A stretch of DNA of 64,000 bases from Peribacillus tepidiphilus (GCF_009466385.1 NZ_WIAQ01000004.1:1-64000), one strand, 5' to 3'. Shown: positions 37,605 to 47,755, counted from the first letter of the stretch. Made by a program: numbers and translations. Notes: generated from the letters alone by a model not told the origin.

Positions 37605-38657
37605 ATGACACAACAAGAAAAGATTCGACTAACTTCACTATCCACTAAAGCCGGCTGAGGATGTAAAATCGGTCCTGAAGACCTGGCGCAAGTTTTGCGT
37701 CATTTACCAAAGCAGCCTAAAACAAAAGAATTACTCGTTGGAAATGAAACCTCCGATGATGCAGGTGTATATCAACTAACAGATGAAATAGCTCTCATCC
37801 AAACAGTTGATTATTTTACCCCAATTGTGGATGATCCGTATATGTTTGGACAAATTGCCGCAGCAAATGCATTAAGTGATGTGTATGCAATGGGCGGGGA
37901 GCCAAAAACCGCATTGAATATCGTTGGGTATCCAATTAAAAAGCTGGGAAGTGAAATGCTTGCAGAAATCCTTAAAGGAGCTTCTGATAAAGTTCAAGAA
38001 GCAGGAGCCGTTACAGTAGGAGGTCATAGCATTGATGACCAGGAGCCAAAATTTGGACTTTCGGTAACAGGTATTGTTCATCCAAATAAAATTTGGAAAA
38101 ATATTGGCGCCAAACCAGGAGATGCTTTAGTGTTAACGAAACCAATTGGTGTTGGAATTATAACAACTGGGATAAAAAGAGAGGCTTCCTCTGAAGAGCA
38201 GAAAAAGGCTGTTACAGAGACGATGGCAACACTGAATAGATGGGCTGCAGAGAATCTCAAGGCTTTCAATCCACATGCCGTAACAGATGTTACAGGCTTT
38301 GGCTTGCTTGGGCATGGAAGTGAAATGGCTGAAGGCAGCTTTGTTTCCTTTGAAATCGACTTTTCAAGTGTCCCCGTTTTAGAAGGAACATTTGAACTGG
38401 TTGAAAAAGGGATTGTACCTGGGGGATCGAAAGCAAACCACAAATGGCTCTTGGATCGAATCCACTATGCGGACAATATTGGCTTAGAAAAACAACTAAT
38501 TTTATGTGACGCCATCACATCTGGCGGACTATTGATCAGCCTCCCACATGCGGAAGCAGAAAAGTATGTGGATCTGATGAAAAAAGAAGGCTTCCCTCAA
38601 ACATCCATTATCGGAAAAGTAACGGAGCGTAAAGAGAAACTGATTTATGTATACTAA
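37605..38657 (+). CDS. selD: Selenide, water dikinase, itself a selenoprotein
   Basis: From the ATG at 37605 with a perfect AAAGGAGGTGAT site, the frame runs 17 codons to a TGA at 37656-37658 and continues to 38657, giving 350 residues. The TGA codes residue 18 in AG-Sec-GCKIGPEDL, the position of the catalytic Cys17 of E. coli SelD, with the conserved GCK following. SelD makes selenophosphate from selenide and ATP. The ATP/Mg site DDAGVY and GHSIDDQEPKFGLSVTG are present. A conventional start at 37695 would lose the active site, so the TGA is read as Sec. SelD needs itself to be made, as in other Sec-SelD organisms. Confidence 0.93.
37686..37700 (+). promoter_or_regulatory. Candidate SECIS hairpin of selD
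   Basis: GCGCAA-GTT-TTGCGT forms a six-pair stem (one G-T pair) with a GTT loop, beginning 27 bases after the UGA and placing the loop G 33 bases away. An alternative smaller hairpin, GGTC-CTGAA-GACC, starts 12 bases after the UGA. The loop sequence equals that behind the SelW-like UGA. Confidence 0.6.
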
Positions 38658-38660
38658 GAA

Positions 38661-38698
38661 AAAGCTGACGGAGAATATTTGATTCCGTCAGCTTTTTT
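38661..38698 (+). terminator. Terminator of selD
   Basis: AAGCTGACGGA and TCCGTCAGCTT pair perfectly around an 11-base loop, followed by T residues, four bases past the stop. It may also act for selB from the other side. Confidence 0.9.
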
Positions 38699-38757
38699 AC
38701 ATGGCACCCTCAAAAAAGACCATGACTTCTAATCTATGTGATAATGTCAAACAGTGC

Positions 38758-40635
38758 TTATATCCAAACCCTGTTGTTGTCTTCTCTTTTTGTCCGTTTC
38801 TCATGGTCTAGCTTCTCAAGGAATGGAATGATATATTTTCTAGATAAACCTAAAATATCCTTTGCTTCTTGGACAGTGAAGGTAGCAGATGTGTTTTCTT
38901 TTAACTTCTGTACAGCTTTTTCATAGATCTCAAAATCCAAGTAATACTTTTCATTCAGAGGAGTGATTATTTTGTGTTCAACCAAAAAGTATTTCATTTC
39001 TTTCCACATACTCTCTGGAATCCCAGCCTCCTCTAAATAATTTTCTAAATACCGAACCTCCATTCCATCCTTTGAGATCTCCTTCAACATATTCTCCACC
39101 CTTTTTTCCCAATTCTTTGGAATGTGAGGAGAAAAATCACGGGTTGACAAAAACTGACCATTGCGGATCCATGCCTTTGTTCGTTCTCCTTCTTCAATCA
39201 CAAATTGAATGAGCTGTTTTGGAAAGGTTTGTGAGAATTCAGAGATCAATTCAGCTTTATTCATTCCGTAGCGCATCGGATGTTGGTTATGGTAGTCATT
39301 TATAAAGTCATACAGGTCTTCTGTTATGGCTTCTACTACTTTTTTATGGGTGACAAAGCTGTCTGTAAACAGTATGAATTCATCTTCCTGTAAAATGGAA
39401 GCTACTTCTTCTTTAGGTAATGATGTATAGGTGGCTAATTCGTCTACCTTCATACATTTATGCTGGTACACCACTTCAAGAGCACGGTCTTTAGGGTTTC
39501 CCAGCTTCTTTCTTTGTAGCTCTTGAATGGTTTTCTCGCCGAAACGATATTTTTTGCCGTTTGGGTCTATTACCCAGCCGCCACCTATCGTTTCAGGAGG
39601 ACTTGGTCTTCTTAATATAAAACGGTCTCCTCTTTTTGTCACAATGTCTTCATCAAGTCTTAATTGGCACAGGATTTCTTCTTTTTCTTCAGTAAGCTCA
39701 TTCCTATCAAAGAACACGATCCTACCCATCACTTCTGAAGTACCGATATGACATTTGATTGGCATACGCTGTTTTACAAGATAATCAAGGTCGTCAACCA
39801 TTTTCACAGCAACATCAATTATTTTCGTTACAATAAAGTGTTCAGAAGAGACGACAACGTCTCCCCTTTTCACATCATCCTTGGATAGACTTGAAAGATT
39901 AATAGCAGCTCTTTGTCCTGCATATGCTTTTGATGCAGGCTTATGATGGACTTGAATTTGCCTTGCTTTGGTAGGCAATCCTTTTGGAAGGATAATCAGT
40001 TCTTCTCCTTCAGAAATCGTACCTTCATAAACCGTTCCTCTTACAACAGTACCTTGTCCCTTTACTGTAAAAACAGAATCAATCGGAAGTCTAAAAGCGC
40101 CTCTCGTGTCCCTTCCTTCGATTTTCTTCAAATAGTTATATATTGATTCTTTCAGCTCTTCAATCCCTTTATGTGATAGGCTATCAACCATTACAATGGG
40201 AGAATCTTTAAAAATGCTGCCTTCAAGCTCGAGCGCGATCTCTTCTTTTACTAGCTCAAGAAAATCCTCTTCTACTCGGTCTATTTTGGTAATGGCCACA
40301 ATACCGCCCTTCACACCTAAGAAATTCAAAATTTCCAGGTGCTCTTTTGTTTGAGGCATGACCCCTTCATCCGCTGCCACAACAAGGACCACTAGGTCAA
40401 TGCCTGAGACCCCTGCAATCATCTGCCTAATAAATCGTTCATGGCCAGGAACATCTATGACAGATATCTCCATATCCTCACTCTCTAACAAGGGGGCAAA
40501 TCCTAATTCAATCGAAATTTGCCTTTCCTTTTCTTCTTTTAGGCGGTCGGTGTCCACATTAGTCAAAGCTTTTGTTAACGTGGTTTTACCATGGTCGATA
40601 TGACCTGCCATTCCAATCGTATAATGTTTTTTCAT
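38758..40635 (-). CDS. selB: Selenocysteine-specific elongation factor
   Basis: This translation factor of 625 residues (from the ATG at 40635) has the EF-Tu-like GTPase with GHIDHGKTT at residues 11-19 and [12 protein letters not shown]. It then has EF-Tu domains II and III, and a C-terminal set of winged-helix domains that bind the SECIS hairpin. It delivers Sec-tRNA-Sec to UGA codons. I prefer this start because SelB proteins begin with the same [12 protein letters not shown]-type segment; a longer frame from 40671, with AGGA upstream, is possible. It follows sbcC on the same strand, so the three genes may be one transcript. Confidence 0.95.
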   Translation of the reverse strand: MKKHYTIGMAGHIDHGKTTLTKALTNVDTDRLKEEKERQISIELGFAPLLESEDMEISVIDVPGHERFIRQMIAGVSGIDLVVLVVAADEGVMPQTKEHLEILNFLGVKGGIVAITKIDRVEEDFLELVKEEIALELEGSIFKDSPIVMVDSLSHKGIEELKESIYNYLKKIEGRDTRGAFRLPIDSVFTVKGQGTVVRGTVYEGTISEGEELIILPKGLPTKARQIQVHHKPASKAYAGQRAAINLSSLSKDDVKRGDVVVSSEHFIVTKIIDVAVKMVDDLDYLVKQRMPIKCHIGTSEVMGRIVFFDRNELTEEKEEILCQLRLDEDIVTKRGDRFILRRPSPPETIGGGWVIDPNGKKYRFGEKTIQELQRKKLGNPKDRALEVVYQHKCMKVDELATYTSLPKEEVASILQEDEFILFTDSFVTHKKVVEAITEDLYDFINDYHNQHPMRYGMNKAELISEFSQTFPKQLIQFVIEEGERTKAWIRNGQFLSTRDFSPHIPKNWEKRVENMLKEISKDGMEVRYLENYLEEAGIPESMWKEMKYFLVEHKIITPLNEKYYLDFEIYEKAVQKLKENTSATFTVQEAKDILGLSRKYIIPFLEKLDHEKRTKREDNNRVWI

Positions 40636-40672
40636 GTAGAATCTTACACCCTTTTTCCTTCGAGCATTCAAA

Positions 40673-43600
40673 TTATCCTAAAAATACAAATTCTGTTTTA
40701 CTACCTTTATTTGATGAAATAACCTCTAATCGTGCATCAATTCTTTCTTTTAACTCCGGTACGTGCGAGATGATTCCAACCAGTCTACCAGAGCTTTGAA
40801 TATCCATTAAGGCTTCAATAGCCTGGTCAAGAGATTCTGGATCAAGCGTACCGAAACCTTCATCAATAAACATCGTTTCAAGGGATACGCCCCCGGCATG
40901 CTGCTGAACCACCGCTGCCAAACCTAATGCTAGAGCCAATGACGCTTTAAAGCTTTCTCCACCAGATAAGGTTTTTACATGACGCTCTGTACCGGTATAT
41001 TGGTCAAAAACCGTCAACTCCAAACCACTTTGAGTATTCTTTCGGGTTGGATCTATTTTTCTTAAGAGCTGATAGCGGCCGCTTGTCATTTTTACGAGCC
41101 TAATGTTTGCTTCTTTCAATATATCATCAAGAAATGCTGCTAAAACAAATCGTTCAAATGTGATTTTGAACGGATTTTGACCTTTCGCTATTTCATACAG
41201 ATGCCCTACTATAGCAAATTCTTGATCAATTTCTTCTTGTTTTTTTCTTAGATTTTCCATTTTCATTGCAGCGTTTTCGTTATCTCGCTTGTTAATCGTA
41301 TATTCCTGTTGTTTTGAAGACGCCTCTTTCCATCTCTCGTGGATTGTATTTAGCTTCGCTTGCAAGTTCTCAATGGAAGGAATGTTTACCCCTTTTAATT
41401 TTAATTCTAATTCATGGAGCAGACTATTTACGTTTTGAACCTCTTTTACATATCTTTCGATTTGTTCTTCTAGAGCAATGATTTGATCTTCTGATTTTTT
41501 AGCGGCAACATACGCTTGATAACTTTCAAATCCTTGAACCTGAAGCTCTTTTTTGAACTCTTCTCTTACGACATTTAATTCATTGGTCAACTCTTCAAGT
41601 CTCTTCTGTGAAGATTCTAGATAGGCTCGAGTTGAAGCTTCTTGTTCTTTTGCTTTATAAAATCTTTCTCTTACATTCTCAAATCGATCAAATAACTCTT
41701 TTTTGTGACGTAATGCTTTTTCAAGTGCAGCTTCATAAGCCTCCCAACTTCTGATCTCTTCTGGAATGCTTTTTAGTAAGGAAGATAACAATGTGTTCTT
41801 CTCAGCAAAAGCAATTTGAAGTGTCATTAGCTTTTCCCTTTTTTGATTCAATAGGGCATCTATTTGCTCTTGCTGTTGCTTTATCGTCTTCCATTGATTT
41901 TCGAGCTGGACAAGCTTTTCTTTTTGCATTTTAAGATCCGTTATTTCATGTTGAATGGTCACAATCTTTTGCATTAGCTGTTGATACAACGTTTCTCTTA
42001 ATTCTCTCGAATAAGAAGAAATTTCTTTGCTTAAATCCCTCTCTCTTTCTTCAAGCACCTTTTTAATGGAATCAAGATTCGAACTTGCTTGATAATATTG
42101 AGACTCAGCTTTTGATTTTTTTTCTTCAAGGTCCGCTACTCGTTGTTGTGCTTCTTTCAATTCAAGCTCGGTCGGCATATTTTCCTGAAATGGAGCTGGA
42201 TTTGGATGATGAGGAGACCCACAAACCGGACACGGCTCCCCGTCCACTAAGGAAGAAGCGAGAATTCCAGAATGGGAGCTTTTCCATGAATGCTCAAGTG
42301 CTGAAAGCTCTTTTTTTGCTTCCTCAACGTTTTCTTTGGCAAATTTCCATTTTTGCGAAATGATAGTGTATTCATTTTCTGCTTCATGATATTGCTTGGT
42401 CAGCTCTTCAATTTTTTGAAAATAACCAAGAATCGTTTGGCTTTTATCTAATTCTCTTTCTTTCTCTAAAAGGAGAACGTCTGTTTTTTCACACTTCTGC
42501 ATTTCCAATACGATCTTTTCTTCTTTTTCACTTAAACTACGAAAATCAGATTCTAGCTTAATGCAATCAGTCTGGTGAGATCGAATCGTTGCCTCAATGT
42601 CTGAAACTTCCTTCTGAATCATTTTAAGAGAGTATACAGCCTCTCTTAACTGTTCCAATTTCATAACCTGATTGGAAGCTTCTTCTCTTTGAATTGCTTT
42701 TGACTCTTCTTCTCTAAATTGCTTTTCAAACTCCAGCACTTGCCTTTCAATTTGCTTAAACGATTTCTCAGCCTCTGTATAGCTTTCCTGTGCTTTTTTC
42801 GTTTGGATCCCTATTTTTTCATAGTTTTGCTCGATTCCAGAAATAGAAGCAGCTTTTCTAGCATCCCGAATTTGCTTTTTCAATCCTTCTATTTCTCGTT
42901 CTTTTGCTAGCAATTCCAATTTTTGTTTTTCTAGCGCTTCCTTTTCTTTCTTTTTATTTAATAAATCCTGAGCTATAAAAATCTCTTGCTTCAGCTTTTC
43001 ACTTTCTCCTTCAAATTGAAGGATCTCCGTTTGCAGAGAGGCTATTTTTTCTGACTGTAATTGAATCTCTTTTTGTAAGAGTTCTAGAACTAGAGCTTTA
43101 TTTGGATTTTCTTTATTTATTTCAGTTCGCAAATCTTCCTGCACATCAGCTTTTATCGACCTAATGAGTGACTGATATTCTCTCTCCAAATCTTCTGCAC
43201 GGTTTTTTAATAAGGAGGATTCTTCTTTCAGCTTTTCTTCAATTTTTTTATATTTAAAGGTATGAAATAATTTTTGAAGAATCCCTTCCTTTTCTTTACT
43301 TTCAGCAGTCAATAGCTTTCTAAATTCGCCTTGAGGGATCATGAGAATTTGTCTGAATTGATTGGCATCAAGTCCGATAATATTCTTAATTTTTTCATCT
43401 ACATCACGTACATTCGAAGCTATAATATGCCTTTTTCCTTCGTTGTCTATTTCATACAGCTCAGCTCTAGCCGTTATCGTCGTAAAACCTTCCCCTGATT
43501 TTTTCGGCTTTTCTTGTTGGGGAGAGCGTTTGATTTCATAGGTTTTCCCTCTCAAATGAAACTTTAACGTAACTTCCGTTAGTTCTTCAGGATCTGCAAA

Positions 43601-43810
43601 ATGACTTCTCATGTCCTGTCCATTTCGGTCTTCACCGCTTGCTTTCCCGTAAATCGCAAAGCTGATTCCATCAAAAATGGTTGTTTTTCCAGCACCCGTT
43701 TTTCCTGAAATAACGAACATTGTGCGGTTTTCGAGCTTCGTAAAATCAATGGTTTCTTTGCCAGCGTAGGGACCAAATGCTTGCATAGTTAATGTAAGAG
43801 GTCTCACCAT
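40673..43810 (-). CDS. sbcC: Nuclease SbcCD subunit C
   Basis: This 1045-residue SMC-like ATPase works with SbcD to cut DNA hairpins and blocked ends. It has Walker A GKTGAGKTTIFDG at the N-terminus, very long coiled coils, the zinc hook CPVCGSPHH near residue 525, and at the C-terminus the signature LSGGESFKASLALALGLA with Walker B EGFGTLDPESL-like residues. It overlaps the sbcD end by seven bases. In B. subtilis sbcDC lies elsewhere; here it is linked to selB. The frame is intact. Confidence 0.95.
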   Translation of the reverse strand: MVRPLTLTMQAFGPYAGKETIDFTKLENRTMFVISGKTGAGKTTIFDGISFAIYGKASGEDRNGQDMRSHFADPEELTEVTLKFHLRGKTYEIKRSPQQEKPKKSGEGFTTITARAELYEIDNEGKRHIIASNVRDVDEKIKNIIGLDANQFRQILMIPQGEFRKLLTAESKEKEGILQKLFHTFKYKKIEEKLKEESSLLKNRAEDLEREYQSLIRSIKADVQEDLRTEINKENPNKALVLELLQKEIQLQSEKIASLQTEILQFEGESEKLKQEIFIAQDLLNKKKEKEALEKQKLELLAKEREIEGLKKQIRDARKAASISGIEQNYEKIGIQTKKAQESYTEAEKSFKQIERQVLEFEKQFREEESKAIQREEASNQVMKLEQLREAVYSLKMIQKEVSDIEATIRSHQTDCIKLESDFRSLSEKEEKIVLEMQKCEKTDVLLLEKERELDKSQTILGYFQKIEELTKQYHEAENEYTIISQKWKFAKENVEEAKKELSALEHSWKSSHSGILASSLVDGEPCPVCGSPHHPNPAPFQENMPTELELKEAQQRVADLEEKKSKAESQYYQASSNLDSIKKVLEERERDLSKEISSYSRELRETLYQQLMQKIVTIQHEITDLKMQKEKLVQLENQWKTIKQQQEQIDALLNQKREKLMTLQIAFAEKNTLLSSLLKSIPEEIRSWEAYEAALEKALRHKKELFDRFENVRERFYKAKEQEASTRAYLESSQKRLEELTNELNVVREEFKKELQVQGFESYQAYVAAKKSEDQIIALEEQIERYVKEVQNVNSLLHELELKLKGVNIPSIENLQAKLNTIHERWKEASSKQQEYTINKRDNENAAMKMENLRKKQEEIDQEFAIVGHLYEIAKGQNPFKITFERFVLAAFLDDILKEANIRLVKMTSGRYQLLRKIDPTRKNTQSGLELTVFDQYTGTERHVKTLSGGESFKASLALALGLAAVVQQHAGGVSLETMFIDEGFGTLDPESLDQAIEALMDIQSSGRLVGIISHVPELKERIDARLEVISSNKGSKTEFVFLG

Positions 43811-44949
43811 TCATCACTCTCTTTTCTAACATTCTCAATGATTTTTGTCATGACGGCCTTTTTTTGCTCGTCAAACGCTTGTTGAGTCATTTGAGAATAG
43901 AACATCTCAAACAAGTCTAATTCCGACCGGTTTGTATCCTTCACGGAGCTAAAAACCTGCTTTCTTTTCTCATCCATTACATTCGTTTTTCTCTCCAAAT
44001 GTAATACATTTGGATAGACCTGCCTAAGCTTATGGATCGGATCCAATACTGTACCTTCATCTAGTAAAGTAACCTTTAAAAAATCATCAACCTTTTGTGA
44101 TTGATAAAATGCAGGATCGAGCAGCTCTTCTAAATATCCTTCAAGCTCTCTCATATCCCATTTTGGTTCTAAACTCTTATAAGTAACTTTGAATGATCCA
44201 TCTGCCTCCATTTCAATGATTGAAACAGATTTTTTTTGTTTTGCTTCTGAAAAAGAGTATTTTAGCAGTGAGCCTGAATAGGCAATTTTTTCATGTTTAA
44301 TCGCATCAGGACTATGCAAATGTCCCAGCGCGGTATAGGAAAAGGGAGCAAATACGTCAGCTGAAACACATCCTGATCCACCAACAGAAAGGATTCGTTC
44401 TGACTCCGTTTCTTTTCCTCCAAGAACAAAAGCATGACCGATGAAAACATTTGGCTCATTCATATTCATTGTTTTTTCAATCTCACCAATAATCGCTTTC
44501 ATCGCATCTTGATGTGAATGAATGCTTTCATCATCAAACAAGGCTCTAACAAGACCTGGTTCAGCATATGGGACTGGATAAAAATTAACCCCTTTTATTT
44601 GGATAGGAGAGAATGATTTTTGTAATTTTCCTTCTATATAAAAGAGACTTTTCCGATACCAAGAAGAACCAAAAGACAAACGTTCTGCACTATCGTGATT
44701 TCCAGAAATTGCAATAACCGGCGTTTGCATTTCAATATTGATCGTATACAACGTTTCATTTAGTAATTCAACAGCCTCTGTAGGAGGGACCGATCGATCA
44801 TATAAATCCCCTGCAATAATGACTGCGTCCGGTTTTTCCTCCTCAATAAGCTGAATAAAGTGTTGCAAAGTATGGCGCTGATTCTCTGTCATATGAACAC
44901 CGTGAACAATTTTACCTAAATGCCAATCTGCTGTATGAATAAATTTCAT
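43804..44949 (-). CDS. sbcD: Nuclease SbcCD subunit D
   Basis: This 381-residue Mre11-type phosphoesterase has the metal ligands in HTADWHLG, GDLYDRSVPP, SGNHDSAERL and GHLHSPDA. It is a manganese-dependent nuclease that cuts the DNA presented by SbcC. The stop region overlaps the sbcC start, implying coupled translation. Length normal. It is first in the possible sbcD-sbcC-selB transcript. Confidence 0.95.
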   Translation of the reverse strand: MKFIHTADWHLGKIVHGVHMTENQRHTLQHFIQLIEEEKPDAVIIAGDLYDRSVPPTEAVELLNETLYTINIEMQTPVIAISGNHDSAERLSFGSSWYRKSLFYIEGKLQKSFSPIQIKGVNFYPVPYAEPGLVRALFDDESIHSHQDAMKAIIGEIEKTMNMNEPNVFIGHAFVLGGKETESERILSVGGSGCVSADVFAPFSYTALGHLHSPDAIKHEKIAYSGSLLKYSFSEAKQKKSVSIIEMEADGSFKVTYKSLEPKWDMRELEGYLEELLDPAFYQSQKVDDFLKVTLLDEGTVLDPIHKLRQVYPNVLHLERKTNVMDEKRKQVFSSVKDTNRSELDLFEMFYSQMTQQAFDEQKKAVMTKIIENVRKESDEW

Positions 44950-45147
44950 ATGATTACCCCATTTAATTTTCTTCTTTTCTTCCTCTCATTATAACAGATT
45001 TCAATACCTCATTTAGAAACATTTGTTCTTATTTTCGATTCCATTCCACATTACAGTTCGATCGTAATAGAGAACATAAAAATATAAGAGGGTAATTTTA
45101 CATCTAATGTACAAAATAATTGTAGTATGGAAATTTTTTAATTTAGG

Positions 45148-46818
45148 GTGATGAATTTGAACTTAAGCTTTTTGGAACTCTTAACAGCTCTTACGCCAAT
45201 TCTAGCTGTTTTTATTTTCCTGGTTATTATAAGGCTTCCTTCTTCCATTGCAATGCCAATTAGTTTTGTCATCACGACCATTCTTGGGATAACGGTTTGG
45301 AAGTTAGCCCCTGTTCGAATTGCAGCATCTGCTATAGAAGGGGTCATGATTGCCGTTTCTATTCTTTGGATTATTTTCGGAGCCATTACCCTTTTAAATA
45401 CTCTTTCAGCAAGTGGCGCTATTCACACCATTCGTAACGGGTTTATGAAGATTACGCCGGACCGGCGTATACAAGCGATCATTATTGCATTCATGTTTGG
45501 GGCATTTATTGAAGGAGCTGCTGGTTTTGGCACACCTGCAGCAATTGCTGCACCCATTTTGGTAGCGTTAGGCTTTCCACCTCTTGCAGCTGTTGTACTG
45601 TCGCTTGTTTCCAACTCTACTCCGGTTACGTTTGCTGCAGTAGGAACACCTTTATTAATTGGTGTGGGTCAAGGCTTAAATGAAGGTCCTTCATTGGCAC
45701 CTGCCGTAAAAGATTTTATCGGTCCAATGACATTTGAACAGTACTTACGGGAAATCGGACAGACTGTCTCGATCTTTGATTTGTTGATCGGGACATTCAT
45801 TCCCTTCATTATTGTGATTATTCTTACAAGATTTTTCGGGAAGAATCGTTCTTGGACTGAAGGGTTAAAGGTGTGGAAATTTGCTTTAACAGCAGGTCTT
45901 AGCTATACCGTTCCTGCCTTGCTTATCGCAAACACGTTAGGTCCTGATTTCCCATCCCTATTCGGAGGATTAATCGGCCTTTCCATTGTTGTAACGTTAG
46001 CAAAAAAAGGGATATTTGTTCCAATAGAGACTTGGGATTTTGAAAATTCTCCATTGGATCGTCAATCACAACAAGAAAAAAAAGATCCATCAAAAGAGAT
46101 GTCTTTACTCATGGCTTGGTTCCCTTATGTATTGGTTGTTGTTTTCCTCGTTTTGACACGCTTGAATGCCCTACCTTTTAAAAACTGGTTAACGAGCGTT
46201 AAAGTTGGAATAACAGATATACTGGGTACTGGAATATCTAGCACCTTTGAGCCACTGTATCTTCCGGGTACCATTTTTATAGTGGTTGTACTCATCACCG
46301 CATTTCTACACAAAATGGAATGGAAAACGATTGGAATAACTTTTAAAAGATCTTTATTAACGATGATTGGAAGTACGATTGCTCTCGGCACCGCACTTCC
46401 GATGGTCCGAATTTTCATTAATTCCGGTGTAAACTCTGCAAACCTCATGAGTATGCCGATGGAGCTAGCCACCTTGATATCGAACAAAGTTGGTACAGCT
46501 TGGCCGCTTGTAGCACCGTTTATTGGTACACTCGGTTCATTCATCTCAGGTAGTGCAACCTTCAGCAACATGATGTTTTCTCTGTTTCAATTCAGCGTTG
46601 CTGAGCAAATCAATGTAAATCCGACCATCATTCTTTCTCAGCAAATGATTGGAGCAAATGCCGGGAATATGGTATGTGTACTTAATGTTGTAGCTGCAGC
46701 TTCAGTAGTTGGTCTGCTAGGGAAAGAAGGGCAAATTATCAGGATGACGCTTGGGCCAATGCTTTATTACGTCATTATGGCCGGAATAATCGGTACTTTA
46801 GCCTTATACGTTTTGTAA
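45148..46818 (+). CDS. L-lactate permease family transporter
   Basis: This 556-residue integral membrane protein has about 13-14 transmembrane helices and belongs to the LctP family of proton-linked lactate/glycolate carriers. Motifs are [24 protein letters not shown] and [12 protein letters not shown]. The start may be the GTG at 45148, the ATG at 45151 or a TTG at 45157; TTAGGGTGATG fits the last best. The substrate is probably L-lactate; the subgroup (LctP or LutP) is not clear. The gene is alone, followed by a terminator. Confidence 0.88.
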   Translation: MMNLNLSFLELLTALTPILAVFIFLVIIRLPSSIAMPISFVITTILGITVWKLAPVRIAASAIEGVMIAVSILWIIFGAITLLNTLSASGAIHTIRNGFMKITPDRRIQAIIIAFMFGAFIEGAAGFGTPAAIAAPILVALGFPPLAAVVLSLVSNSTPVTFAAVGTPLLIGVGQGLNEGPSLAPAVKDFIGPMTFEQYLREIGQTVSIFDLLIGTFIPFIIVIILTRFFGKNRSWTEGLKVWKFALTAGLSYTVPALLIANTLGPDFPSLFGGLIGLSIVVTLAKKGIFVPIETWDFENSPLDRQSQQEKKDPSKEMSLLMAWFPYVLVVVFLVLTRLNALPFKNWLTSVKVGITDILGTGISSTFEPLYLPGTIFIVVVLITAFLHKMEWKTIGITFKRSLLTMIGSTIALGTALPMVRIFINSGVNSANLMSMPMELATLISNKVGTAWPLVAPFIGTLGSFISGSATFSNMMFSLFQFSVAEQINVNPTIILSQQMIGANAGNMVCVLNVVAAASVVGLLGKEGQIIRMTLGPMLYYVIMAGIIGTLALYVL

Positions 46819-46857
46819 TTAGAAAAGTGGATCGCACTAAATTGTTTCTAATAAAAT

Positions 46858-46883
46858 AGGACGAGCTCAAAAAGCTCGTCCTT
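46858..46883. terminator. Terminator of the lactate permease gene
   Basis: AGGACGAGCT pairs with AGCTCGTCCT across a short CAAAA loop, then TT. An identical 26-base copy lies at 47046-47071. Confidence 0.85.
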
Positions 46884-46915
46884 TTAGCTTGTAGACAAAG
46901 TAAATTTCTCGCACA

Positions 46916-47045
46916 TTCAGACTGATTGAAAACGCTTATCAGTCGAGGAACGAACCCGTGCGAGGAGCGGAGTTACCCTAAATGGTAATGAGCACCGGAG
47001 GTAGGGTTCGTGACGAAGAATGCGAGCGTTTGACAACAGTCTGAA
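46916..47045. repeat. Palindromic element between duplicated terminators
   Basis: Its ends are inverted repeats (TTCAGACTG and CAGTCTGAA), and inside CGAACCC pairs with GGGTTCG. The 130-bp element ends directly against the second terminator copy. Confidence 0.7.
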
Positions 47046-47071
47046 AGGACGAGCTCAAAAAGCTCGTCCTT
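47046..47071. terminator. Duplicate terminator, next to the yneK-like stop
   Basis: Exact copy of the 26-base hairpin at 46858-46883. It lies one base past the yneK-like stop and acts on the minus strand. Confidence 0.85.
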
Positions 47072-47072
47072 A

Positions 47073-47507
47073 TTAAAACAAATGCTCATATGGTTTCAAA
47101 TCAATACTTTTTTCTGTTAATTTTTTGCGCAAGAATTTGTGGTCCCTTTTTGGAGTAGCCATAATATAGCCCCTAATTATGAGATCCTGATCAATACGTT
47201 CGGCCCCTTCTTTTAATGCCAGCTCCCCTATTTTACCTGCAATCTTTTGACGGGCAACATCTCTAAACAATTCAGGGACAGGGCTCACCAAATCTTCTAG
47301 CAGTTCCTTTTCATTCTGACCCCATAACTGCTTTGTTTCTCTCACATAATACTCTTCCCAATCCAGATCTGATTTTCCGTCTTGTTTTGGAAGCCGCTTC
47401 AAGAATTTTCGAAACATAAAATATCCGCCGATCGCGAATGAGAAAACCAAAAATAATACCCAAAATAGGATAAACCACATAAACCAACCTTCTAGCAAAA
47501 CATTCAC
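47073..47507 (-). CDS. yneK: YneK-like membrane protein (DUF2621)
   Basis: This 144-residue protein has one or two N-terminal membrane helices (residues 5-33) and a soluble part with FRDVARQKIAGKIGELALKEG, then DLIIRGYIMATPKRD. The set matches the DUF2621/YneK family found in spore formers near the cytochrome-maturation-like ccdA genes. Position next to ccdC, CheY-like yneI and ccdA agrees. Function unknown. Confidence 0.8.
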   Translation of the reverse strand: MNVLLEGWFMWFILFWVLFLVFSFAIGGYFMFRKFLKRLPKQDGKSDLDWEEYYVRETKQLWGQNEKELLEDLVSPVPELFRDVARQKIAGKIGELALKEGAERIDQDLIIRGYIMATPKRDHKFLRKKLTEKSIDLKPYEHLF

Positions 47508-47603
47508 CCCAGCTTCAAAACTATCAAGTAAGTTTCATTATAAGCTTACGATTCAATTCATGACAAGAAAGATTATTTATTCACTCAGTCATCGTTTCTT
47601 ATA

Positions 47604-47632
47604 TTGCTTTTGTGGTATCTTTTGGTTATAAT
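47604..47632 (+). promoter_or_regulatory. Sigma-A promoter of tRNA-Sec
   Basis: TTGCTT at 47604-47609 and a perfect TATAAT at 47627-47632 are separated by 17 bases. Initiation would fall near 47639, about 14 bases before the tRNA. Confidence 0.75.
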
Positions 47633-47652
47633 ATTAAACGTCTTTTATAAAC

Positions 47653-47749
47653 GGGGTCGGAAGGGTAGCTGGTGCGCCCCACGGTCTTCAAAACCGCTTG
47701 AGAGGCGCGTGTCGTCTCTGGTGGGTTCGATTCCCACACGGTCCCGCCA
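47653..47749 (+). tRNA. selC: tRNA-Sec (UCA anticodon)
   Basis: The 97-base RNA has the UCA anticodon (47688-47690) in a CTTCAAA loop, an extended acceptor stem closed by GGGG and CCC, and a long variable arm closed by GAGA/TCTC. The T arm is GTGGG-TTCGATT-CCCAC, and G-CCA at the 3' end is encoded. Long variable and acceptor arms with anticodon UCA are diagnostic of tRNA-Sec, which is charged with serine and converted by SelA. A sigma-A promoter lies in front. Confidence 0.95.
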
Positions 47750-47755
47750 ATTAAA

